A stretch of DNA of 64,000 nucleotides, taken from assembly GCA_946902875.1 (NCBI GenBank), contig OX336336.1, positions 5,674,545-5,738,544 of the forward strand. Direction: 5' to 3'. Below the pieces are notes generated by a model that ran no database searches, had not been told where the DNA came from, and saw only the letters and a program-made list of their open reading frames with translations. The number at the start of each line of letters is the position of its first letter. The first letter of the stretch is position 1. This document shows, one piece after another, positions 56,460 to 64,000 of the stretch. The position numbers and the translations under genes are program-made. This stretch comes from Nematopogon swammerdamellus (lineage: Eukaryota > Arthropoda > Insecta > Lepidoptera > Adelidae).

Positions 56460-56524
56460 AGTTTAGTATTTGTTCAACGCGCGTAAGGGACGGACCCTTA
56501 CGCGCGTTGAACAAATACTAAACT
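56460..56524. repeat. Perfect hairpin in the right arm
   Basis: TTTAGTATTTGTTCAACGCG, CGTAAGGG pairs with CCCTTACG, CGCGTTGAACAAATACTAAA around ACGGA. The left arm has this sequence only once, so it is a later local inverted duplication. Confidence 0.85.
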
Positions 56525-57914
56525 GAAATTCGCGACCAAAGGACAACACCTGATGTACTAAACAGGTTTTTACCAATATAGTGGGGTTTCACAAACAGGG
56601 ATGTGGGAATGTTTTCGTCTTACCGAATGGTAATTAGTATCTAATACGTCGTCATAATGAATGAGCTGCAACGCCTTATATTTATGTTTTATTCTAAAAT
56701 TGTAAATTATATTTAAAGGAAAGAAAACAAAAATCTACAAATTCGGACTTACATATTTTCTATACCGGCTCAAATTTTATATAAAAAATTTTTTTATAAA
56801 ATTAATTTTGGTGAATAATTTTGAATAGATTTTTTTTTAACATCTTGAGAAAGTGCGTTCACAATTTTTTTTTTGTACAGCATTTTTTCCGTCACGTTCA
56901 ACATCACGTTACTGTTAAGACTTTGTTAGTTCTTAACAGTTTCGAATAATGTACTATAATGTTTTCAGTTTTATTAAATAAAAATATTGCTATTTTTTTA
57001 CACTGTCAATCGGAATGGTGTGTACATATCTGATATAGAATTATATGCCTCACATATTTGCATACCTGCTTAATAATTGTACAATCATTATGTAACCAAA
57101 AATTACTGTTAAAGAAAAAACGTAAAAAATGCTATACTTTGACCTGTCGATACTTTTTTTTTACTGAGTGTGTTTATTTTTATGTTGTGCTACACAACCT
57201 TGCTAATAAAAGTTTGACACATCTTTGTAGTCCGGAAAAATAAATATAATGTTCTCCGTCCCATACATTGCAAACTTTAAAATATAAAAAATATATATAT
57301 ATACTTTATATATTTGAACCTAACATACATACGTACTGTCAAGCTACGCGTCTTCATATATTTGTTTATTTAATGTGTCCTCAAATCAATTATGAATACC
57401 AATAAACATTTAAAACGCTAAAAATATTGGAGGGTATTTTCGACCACAGTGGTAGGTATAGTTGTTACATAATGTACCAATTAGTATAACTTACACACTT
57501 GGCAATCACAAAACATAAGAAAATGTAATTAATTGTAAAGTTAAACCATAAATAATGTATAAAGAAAATAGACGAGAATTTATAAATTCGGACTTAGATA
57601 TTTTCTATACCGGGTCGAATTGGGTTACAGTTTTTATGTGGTCTTGTTACACTCGTGGTCTACTTCATGATGTATTAAAAGATCTGCGACACCTGGAAAG
57701 ACTTTTGAAAAAATCGACTAAACATTCTCCGTTCCATACAACTGAAAACTTCAAGTATTTTTAATAAAATATCTACTTGACTGATATCACTACAACTATA
57801 TATTTGGTATTATCTTATATAACCCTAAATATAACAAAAATAGTTTTTCAAAAAAAATCAAGTTTGCGAAAAAAATCTCCTAATACTATGGAGGCCGTTT
57901 CTCGATCCATAGTG

Positions 57915-58322
57915 CGCCGTCTGTCTGTCTGTCTGTCCGTCCGTCCGTCCGTCCGTCCGTCCGTCCGTCCGTCCGTCCGTCCGTCTGTCTGTCTGTCTGT
58001 CTGTCCGAGGGCTGTATCTCTTGAACTGTAATAGGTAGCCCGTTGAATTTTTTACAAAATATGTGTTATTATGGCCGATATAACAATAAGAAATAAACAT
58101 TAGAATAAAAAGTAAACAATTCACGGGGGTTCCCATAGAAGAAACCAAAAAAGTGTATGCGCGCGCGCCATCTACCGAATATGGTGTGAAGCATTTTAAC
58201 TAATCATGACATTTAACTAATATGAAGCATTTCATAACATGCCATAGATCGCGTGAGTGGCGCTAACCATGACATGGCGATAAGGAACCCTCGGTGCGCG
58301 AGTTCCACTCGCACTTGGCCGG
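57915..58322 (+). mobile_element. Family D repeat, right piece of the split copy
   Basis: Resumes at CGCCGTCTGTCTGTC and continues through the standard D interior to GCGCGAGTTCCACTCGCACT and TGGCCGG. Confidence 0.85.
57918..58006. repeat. Expanded (GTCT/GTCC)n microsatellite
   Basis: About 90 bp of GTCT and GTCC units, much longer than the run in other D copies here. It directly follows the transposon junction. Confidence 0.9.
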
Positions 58323-58530
58323 TTTTTTTTATGGAAGGAGCCACGGTTGACTACTTCACCTAACACCCGTGATGTCAACTCATAACACCTTGGTGAATTA
58401 GGTGTCATGTCACTTTGGTCGTGCCGGCCACACTGAACTGGACGCGAACAATTTCATAGCCGGTTCGAACGAACTTCATTCAGTGCGGTGGTATCAATCC
58501 GTACAGGTTTTAACTCTACCACTGACAAGG
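58322..58530 (-). mobile_element. SINE family A, diverged
   Basis: T-run, TATGGAAGGAGCCACGGTTG, GTGATGTCAACTCATAACAC, to GTATCAATCCGTACAGG. Abuts the end of the D copy. Confidence 0.8.
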
Positions 58531-58599
58531 CCTAAAGCAGTAGAAAAGGTTGAACATAAGTAATCATAACTAAGTGTACATAAGTATTTTTTTTTACTA

Positions 58600-58930
58600 G
58601 CTTTTGCCTGCGGCTTCGCTCGCGTGAAATTCGGATTTAAAAACAAGAAAGTAATTAAGCCCTCCCCGTCCCTTTTCGGTTTGTATGACAGCCACATCAT
58701 AGTGTAACCGGAACTAAATTTTATTTAGCCTATCCTATGTCTCGTATAGGTAGATGTGCTTGTACTAAGTTTTATCGAATTCGGATGATCGGTTTAAGAG
58801 CTATGGTGGAACATACATAGTTACATACATACAGAAAATATTTCTAAAAATCGTCAATTTAGTTTTAGTATCATACATAGAGTTTACAAACGCATCTTAT
58901 AAAACAAAGTAACTTACTCCATGGCCATCC
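58600..58930 (+). mobile_element. Family J repeat, full
   Basis: ACTAGCTTTTGCCTGCGGC, TTCGCTCGCGTGAAATTCGG to AACTTACTCCATGGCCATCC. A LINE 3'-end-like piece (inverted AATAAAGC, GGCGGACTTATTGCC) follows at about 58975-59075. Confidence 0.75.
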
Positions 58931-59230
58931 CATAATAGATTAATTATTAGTATTGATTGATTTATGTATTTATTTATTTATTTATTTATTATGCTTTATT
59001 GTTTTGTATAAATGATGATACAACAAATGGCGGACTTATTGCCTAAGGCAATCTCTGCCGGTTAGCCACCCTATTTAAAAAATAAGTGTACATAAATCGG
59101 GTACCTACGTCACCTCGATCTCCACCGCTTCGGTACGTAACGAGTTATTTCAATCTTCAGGAGTTTGTTGGCTTCAGCCGCAAGCCACTGTCCTCGCGCT
59201 ACACACAGCCTACGCTAACCTGGCACGCGG

Positions 59231-61231
59231 GGATTTATTTTATTTTTTTTATTTATTTATTTTAGGGAAACACACAGTTATAAATATCTTAAATTAAATA
59301 AACATAAAGTAATATCATAAACCAGTAAAGTTTCCACAATTAGGAAACATGTTTTCAACACTAGTTTATCATGAAAAATAAAATAAAAGAAGTGAAATAT
59401 ATGCAAAAAATAATAATAATATTATAATAATAGTAATTAAATTTTAAGAACCTAGAGCAAATTAATTTTTGTGCACAAAGTTAAACACTGTTTCTTAAAA
59501 CTACCTAATTTTGAATTAAATATGTCTACACTATGGAAAATTTCATTATATAATTTACAACTTCTATTAATAAATCTATGTTTACTGTAATTACAGTGGG
59601 TTTTATATAAAATGAAAGTGTCGTTGGAACGTGTTCGTTTGTTTGGGCATCTGAATTTAATTCTCTCCAGTAAGTAGGGAGATTCGACAATGTTGTTAAT
59701 AATTTTGTATAAGAAGGTAACGTCCGAAACTTGCCTTCTCTGCGAAAGAGGATATGAAGAAAATATATTTTTATCTCTAGATTCACCATTCAGAGTTCGA
59801 TAGCCTACGTATCTTAAAAATTTGTTTTGTATACGTTCGATTTCATTAATATAAACGCTGTACTGTGGATTCCAAATAATCGAGGCGTATTCTAGGTGAG
59901 ACCTGACGTAGGCTGAGTAAAGCAAGCAAAAGGTTGTATGATTTTTGAAAACCGCACAGGTGCGGAAAATGAAACCCAACATCCGATATGCCTTTTTGGT
60001 TATGCTTTCGATGTGGGACTTAAAAAGCAATTTGCTGTCCAATATGACACCAAGATCCCGAATCTCGTCCACTCGCTTTAGTATTTGATTGTTTAGGTTA
60101 TAGTTATACTTAATGAAGTTAGGTTTCCTCGTATATGTGATACAGCTACATTTGTCAACATTAAGTTGAATGAAGTTGTCACTGCAGTATTTGCCCAAGC
60201 GACCCAGATCTCGTTGTAGATTGTTGCAATCATGAACTGATGTAATTATTTTTATTATTTTTGCGTCATCTGCATAGAGTAAGAGTTCAGACGAGACAAT
60301 AGAGGAAAGAATATCGTTGATAAATATATTAAACAGGAGTGGTCCCATATGAGATCCCTGGGGCACTCCGGAAGAAACTGGCACGAAACTCGAGCAGAAC
60401 CCACTGACTGTTACCGCTTGACTACGGTTCTCTAAGTACGATGCAAACCAGCGAAGCAGGTCGCCGTGCATACCGTAGTTCTCCATTTTTCGCAAAAGTA
60501 AGCTGTGAGGTATTTTATCAAAACATTTAGAAAAGTCGGTATACACGACGTCTACCTGGAAACCATCGCTCATGGCACCGAGAACCGTGTCCACGAATTC
60601 ACACAGGTTCGTTTCCGTAGACCTTTTATTTAAGAAACCGTGTTGGTTGTTTATGAAATGTGGACGTAACACAGGAAATATTATATCATAAACAACCTTT
60701 TCAAATAATTTGGGTAAGACTGAAAGTTTGGAGATCGGTCGGTAGTTGGATATGTCGTGAGCATCACCCTTTTTAAAGATCGGCACTACAAACGATTTCT
60801 TCCACTCTAATGGGAATATACCACTAGTGAGCGATTTCGAGAAGATAATATGAATCGGAGATGATAACGAATCAGCACAACGCTTAATAAATAATGGATG
60901 CAGGCCATCCGGGCCGGTGCCTTTCGATTCGTCAACAGATCGTAAGTACTTGACCACCTTGCGCCGGTCTATGCGGATAGTGCTCATGTTGACGGGTGAG
61001 TCTACTCCGGTCCCGATGTCGGTGCCAGTGGAGGAACGCGGGGCTAAGTTTACAGGAGGTTCGAACACAGACTGGAAAAATTCATTAAATGCATATACAT
61101 TAAATGGATATACAACTTCTGTAGTAAACATTGATCGGTTTGTATGCGAGCTTCGCGCGAAGCGAGTGACGTGGTAAATTTGTTGTCTATAGGCGAGCGT
61201 CGTTCGTTGCGCCTGCAATGAAAAGCTTTTT
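59231..61231 (-). mobile_element. 5'-truncated non-LTR retrotransposon
   Basis: It carries an open reverse-transcriptase frame, a 3' UTR of about 190 bp and an (AAATA)n-like tail at 59233-59263. ORF1 and the endonuclease domain are absent. RT motif style suggests the Jockey/CR1 group; the exact clade is not determined. Confidence 0.85.
59452..61230 (-). CDS. LINE reverse transcriptase (ORF2 C-terminal part)
   Basis: About 588 codons without a stop. The nominal start is TTG and the first ATG is about 28 codons in (SMFTTEVV), so the frame is open at its 5' side rather than truly initiated. RT blocks in order: SNYRPIS (about residue 157), YTDFSKCFDKIP (226; catalytic Asp), SGVPQGSHMGPLLF (283), and LLYADDAKII (313), whose YADD supplies the two catalytic aspartates. 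DLGVILD and SHLEYASIIWNP follow in the thumb/connection region. Full-length relatives have an upstream apurinic endonuclease domain. The intact frame implies a fairly recent insertion, antisense to Hr4 in its intron. Confidence 0.9.
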   Translation of the reverse strand, partial: KSFSLQAQRTTLAYRQQIYHVTRFARSSHTNRSMFTTEVVYPFNVYAFNEFFQSVFEPPVNLAPRSSTGTDIGTGVDSPVNMSTIRIDRRKVVKYLRSVDESKGTGPDGLHPLFIKRCADSLSSPIHIIFSKSLTSGIFPLEWKKSFVVPIFKKGDAHDISNYRPISKLSVLPKLFEKVVYDIIFPVLRPHFINNQHGFLNKRSTETNLCEFVDTVLGAMSDGFQVDVVYTDFSKCFDKIPHSLLLRKMENYGMHGDLLRWFASYLENRSQAVTVSGFCSSFVPVSSGVPQGSHMGPLLFNIFINDILSSIVSSELLLYADDAKIIKIITSVHDCNNLQRDLGRLGKYCSDNFIQLNVDKCSCITYTRKPNFIKYNYNLNNQILKRVDEIRDLGVILDSKLLFKSHIESITKKAYRMLGFIFRTCAVFKNHTTFCLLYSAYVRSHLEYASIIWNPQYSVYINEIERIQNKFLRYVGYRTLNGESRDKNIFSSYPLSQRRQVSDVTFLYKIINNIVESPYLLERIKFRCPNKRTRSNDTFILYKTHCNYSKHRFINRSCKLYNEIFHSVDIFNSKLGSFKKQCLTLCTKINLL

Positions 61232-61344
61232 CATTAATGCGATAAACATGTTTACAAGTACATATATGTGTGTTACAAGTACATATAGTGTATCTAGTAT
61301 TTTTTTTTTCTTACATCAATTGTTTTTCTTAAATTTCATACTAC

Positions 61345-61645
61345 TTGCACCCAAGTACAGTTCCCGATAGCAAATAATGCGTGGCGAGCTTTAGAAAGAG
61401 AAATGCGGTTGTATGTCGATGCGACTATCGTCTTCGAGAATACAGCTCGGCTTTCGGCCTCGCCCTTAGCTACTTTAGTTTTCTTCAATAAGGTTTACCT
61501 TCTTCCTGAACGCAGCGATGGGACGACGCTCGTCCCTGTCGCACAGCGCGAGTTCGTGCGACAGAGACGACGCTCTACAACCCGATTGTCTCTTTCTAAA
61601 GTTAGACACGAATTATTTGCTACCGGGAAATGTATGTTGGTATTG
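61345..61645. mobile_element. Family H foldback with GCCGAAGG motif
   Basis: CCCGATAGCAAATAATGCG and GCGAGCTTTAGAAAGAG on the left are mirrored by CTCTTTCTAAAGTTAGACAC and ATTTGCTACCGGG on the right. Between them lies CTCGGCTTTCGGCCTCGCCC, the unit found in the arms of the 2.3-kb repeat. Confidence 0.65.
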
Positions 61646-61867
61646 CATCTATAATATAATATCGCAAGCAAGTCTGGACTGGAACATCCAAGTGTTGGCT
61701 TTCTATTAGCTTTCTGTTTAAGGGATAAGTCTGCCGCGCATGTGTATCCACGCTTACACGCAGTCTTTGTAGGGTTTATTATGTACGAGATAAATGGGTT
61801 GATTGATGTCAGATTGTTTTAAAACCAGTCGAACGGTTTATGAATTACGAATGTACCATTCAGATGT

Positions 61868-62014
61868 CCGTGTATCCCGACCAGTTCGGTGTGGCCGGCA
61901 CGACCAATGAGAAGCAATAACATGGCACCTAGTTGACGAAGGTGTTATTGGCTGACTTCACGAATGTTGTAGCCTCTAGGTGATGTAGCCAATCGTGTTA
62001 GTTTCCATAAAAAA
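61868..62014 (+). mobile_element. SINE family A, 3' half
   Basis: TCCCGACCAGTTCGGTGTGG to CGTGTTAGTTTCCATAAAAA, with a small insertion (TCTAGG) in GTTGTAG..GTGATGTAGCC. Confidence 0.8.
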
Positions 62015-62061
62015 TGCGTGTTCGTATATTCATATATGCACGCGAACACGCGCACACACGC

Positions 62062-62218
62062 ACGCACATGACTCGGTGGAAGGACCGCGCCAAGGTGAGA
62101 GGTGGCTAGCGTGTCGCCTTTATGCACGGCATCTCTGTCCTTATCGCTTAGTCGCCTTTTACGACATTCGCGGGGCGAGATGCATTGGGGATATTCTTTT
62201 TTTTAAAGTACCGATCCT
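62062..62218 (-). mobile_element. Family C repeat, head half
   Basis: CATGACTCGGTGGAAGGACC, GAGGTGGCTAGCGTG, AGTCGCCTTTTACGACATTC, AAAGTACCGATCC. The following 62219-62584 is AT-rich intron ending at the Hr4 acceptor. Confidence 0.8.
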
Positions 62219-62584
62219 ATTATTTTAAGTTAGCTAAACTTGTATATATTACATTACAAAAAGTTATATCTCGGAAACGGCTCTAACGATTTGGATGAAA
62301 TTTTTGTCCTTAGATAATGTTTTTTTTTTTCAAGTTTATTTATATAGCTAGATGGGTATATAAATTCAAGTTTCTATACATTTATTGCCATAAAGGAAGT
62401 TCAGTATCTATGTTTTATGGTAAGAGGGTCAGAGCCTTCCTTAAAATAAAATGTCATTGTGTACAAACCAACACATTTTATTTTATAGAAAATGGGTCCT
62501 AAAAAGGTTGTTATATCTGCTGATGATGATGTTATGTCTGCGTGAAATGCCATCTAACGTGACTCGTGTTCTGTATTGTTGCAG

Positions 62585-62689
62585 GAATAATGACACTCAG
62601 TCGCGGCCCGTGTGACCTGGACAACATGAGCCTGTTCCAGGACCTCAAGCTCAAGCGGCGCAAAGTCGACTCCCGCTGCAGCAGCGACG
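62585..62689 (+). CDS. Hr4: Hr4 coding exon 2
   Basis: The acceptor TGTTGCAG|GAATAATG and donor GACG|GTAAAT bound a 105-bp phase 1-1 exon encoding MTLSRGPCDLDNMSLFQDLK, then LKRRKVDSRCSSDG. From memory, Drosophila HR4 begins with an almost identical stretch (MTLSRGP..., MSLFQDLKLKRRK, DSRCSSDG), so identity is strong. The basic KLKRRK patch resembles a nuclear localisation signal. HR4 is an NR6A-type orphan nuclear receptor acting in the nucleus during the ecdysone response. The zinc-finger DNA-binding domain and ligand-binding domain must lie on later exons outside the window. The ATG at 62590 is a possible alternative start. Confidence 0.9.
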
Positions 62690-62749
62690 GTAAATATTCA
62701 ACTCTATGCTCTATATCCTTCCGCTTAGAGTCGCTTTTTCGATTACCTT

Positions 62750-62818
62750 AACCGTACGGAAGCCTTATTACTGAGCTTACGCCGTCCGTCCGTCCTTCTG
62801 TCTGTCTGTCTGTCTGTC
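62750..62818 (+). mobile_element. Family D repeat, left piece
   Basis: CCGTACGGAAGCCTTATTAC, TGAGCTTACGCCGTCC and (GTCT)n, cut by the SINE insertion. It begins only about 60 bp after Hr4 exon 2. The D interior resumes near 63318. Confidence 0.75.
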
Positions 62819-63210
62819 TTTTTTTTTTTTTTTTATTGTGGAACCTGACACGGTTGGCTACATCACCTACAACATCCGTGATGTCAGCCCATAACACAGG
62901 GTGAACTAGGTGCCATGTCAGTGCTTCCCTTCATTTCATGTCGGCTACACTAAACTGGACGGAAAACACGAACTATTTACATAGCCGTTTCGACCGACGT
63001 TTCGTTCAGTGCGGTGGTACCAACCCGGCCGGGATAAACCCTACCACCTAGTAAGGTAAGAAGGGAAGGGACCTACAGTTTAACGTGGAATCCGAACCAC
63101 GGTCAACCTCCAACGGTCGAGCGGTCACCCATCCAATCACTGACCGCGCTCAGCGTTGCTTAATAACAGTTGACTAACCAACCGCGCCACTGAGCTACCG
63201 AGGGTGACGA
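62819..63210 (-). mobile_element. SINE family A, full length
   Basis: A 16-base T-run, tail, core, the 5S-like segment (63121-63162, inverted) and the A-box-like CCACTGAGCTACCGAGG. Confidence 0.9.
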
Positions 63211-63300
63211 ATTTTCTTATCCCTTAGTCGACTTTTACGACATGCGACGGGGAGAGATGCAGTGGGGCTATTCTTTTAAGTACCGACCCCACACGGTACA
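63211..63300 (-). mobile_element. Family C head fragment
   Basis: TATCCCTTAGTCGACTTTTA, GGGGAGAGATGCAGTGGGG, AGTACCGACCCCACACGGTAC. It immediately follows the head of the SINE. Confidence 0.75.
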
Positions 63301-63317
63301 AACGGTGTCTTACCTGT

Positions 63318-63490
63318 AAAGAGCTGTATCTTTTGAACCGTAATAGGTGACCGGTTGAAATTTTCACAGAATATATGTTATTATATTATCCATAGTAAAA
63401 AAAATAAAAAAGTAAAAAATTAAGATACATACAAGATAGGTGTTTTTTCATAGGTTTTGTTTTGTTTAAAAAAATGTTATGCTCTCTCGT
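63318..63490 (+). mobile_element. Family D repeat, right piece
   Basis: GAGCTGTATCTTTTGAACCG, TAATAGGTGACCGGTTGAAA, TTTTCACAGAATATATG: the D interior after the (GTCT)n run. The D terminus is not present. Confidence 0.7.
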
Positions 63491-64000
63491 AAAAACTAAG
63501 TGAGTCTATATAAGGACGTAACAAAGCGTTTTTGCAATATTCAAACCACTTCGCCAAAAATCGAGGTTGTGAAGAATGAAGGGGGTGACCGGAGCGACGG
63601 CTAACCTAGCTGCGCGGGGCACGTGTTTTGCCATGCTTACGTTGTGCGCTTCTAGCGCATACAAGTGACTAGGCCCGCTGATGATCCCTAGGCTGAAAGG
63701 TCGGTGGGTCGGTGGTTACGTCCGACGCCATTTAATGAAAAAAAAAATATTATAAAACCCGACTGCAAAAAAGAAGGAAATATCAGTAGATAATGCTGTA
63801 CTGCATTTTCTACTGATCTTTCCTTGTTTCTTAATTTTTTTGAGCATTCGGGTTTTATTTTATTTTTTACTTTATTTTATTCATTTTATTTTTGAAATCG
63901 TCATTTCGTTCTCTTGGAGTCTCTTGGCCTCATAGAACTCGACAGGGTTTGAAGAAAATGTATTTGGAAATTTTATTAATTCGTATCCTATGACACTCGC
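63491..64000. other. Hr4 intron 2 start; small foldback
   Basis: 63745-63860 folds back imperfectly (AAAACCCGACTGC...GCATTCGGGTTTT; ATCAGTAGA...TCTACTGAT). 63560-63720 is GC-richer and unassigned. No exon seen. Confidence 0.45.

Larger units (their letters stand above)
53716..57914. mobile_element. Transib-like foldback transposon, 4.2 kb
   Basis: Ends are CACTATGGATCGAG and CTCGATCCATAGTG. Target duplication CGCCG lies at 53711-53715 and 57915-57919. Inverted arms of about 1.5 kb (53716-55541, lengthened by an insertion, and 56404-57914) flank a loop of about 860 bp. CAC(A/T)..TG termini with 5-bp GC-rich target duplications are the hallmark of the Transib superfamily, relatives of RAG1. 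Inside each end an inverted CCATAGT follows (CACTATGG...CCATAGTATTAG). Each arm contains a 69-codon ORF (53866-54075 minus; 57555-57764 plus) and a second diverged copy of its KEN...FYTGSN motif nearer the loop. I see no full transposase, so it is probably non-autonomous. Confidence 0.75.
37492..62584 (+). other. Hr4: Hr4 intron 1 (25,093 bp)
   Basis: Donor GTAATG and acceptor TTGTTGCAG bound the interval. It is filled with SINEs, foldback elements and LINE pieces on both strands, plus some unique GC-rich patches. Alternative exons within it cannot be excluded. Confidence 0.65.

Overview
This window looks like a chromosomal segment from a moth or butterfly (Lepidoptera). Three things point there. 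The intergenic sequence is AT-rich and packed with short interspersed elements, foldback elements and LINE 3' ends of lepidopteran type, such as repeats opening ACTAGCTTTTGCCCGCGGC, GGGTTCCGTA repeats with (GTCT/GTCC)n runs, and CCCGACGCAAAAAGAGG repeats. Almost no long open reading frames exist. The one host gene recognised is an insect nuclear receptor with small exons and a very long first intron. No bacterial-style genes, operons, CRISPR arrays or origins are seen.

Host gene. The only host gene I can support is the 5' end of Hr4 (hormone receptor 4, the GCNF/NR6A-like ecdysone-cascade receptor) on the + strand. A CpG-rich promoter and 5' UTR (about 36500-37475) lead to a small first coding segment (37476-37491), a 25,093-bp first intron, and a 105-bp second coding exon (62585-62689) whose peptide matches the conserved N-terminus of insect HR4. 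The splice phases agree (phase 1 to phase 1). The rest of the gene, including the DNA- and ligand-binding domains, lies beyond position 64000. Three other CpG-rich patches (about 24460, 44330 and 47440) could be alternative promoters or regulatory DNA; this is inference.

Regions. 1-36000 is repeat-dominated upstream DNA. It includes two 2,300-bp copies (6612-8911 and 18086-20385) that look identical wherever compared, each carrying a small ORF of retroelement-associated type. It also holds a minisatellite (32550-34012) interrupted by a transposon, and many SINEs. 37492-62584 is Hr4 intron 1, with more SINEs, a 4.2-kb foldback transposon with Transib-like ends (53716-57914), and a 5'-truncated but open LINE reverse transcriptase (59231-61231, minus). 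62690-64000 is the start of Hr4 intron 2, already invaded by nested repeats.

Repeat families, named here only for this report. A: SINE whose head combines tRNA-like A/B boxes with a 5S rRNA-like segment. B: SINE sharing A's core but with a different tail. C: repeat opening GTACCGTGTGGGG, sometimes fused to A. D: element with ends TTTTTAGGGTTCCGTA. E: CCCGACGCAAAAAGAGG element. F: element containing a tRNA-like segment. G: relative of D. H: foldback with a CTTTCTAAAG motif. J: ACTAGCTTTTGCCCGCGGC element. Database names could not be checked.

The most interesting items are the Transib-like foldback with its broken internal gene, the chimeric tRNA/5S SINE with exchangeable modules, and the apparently identical 2.3-kb duplication.
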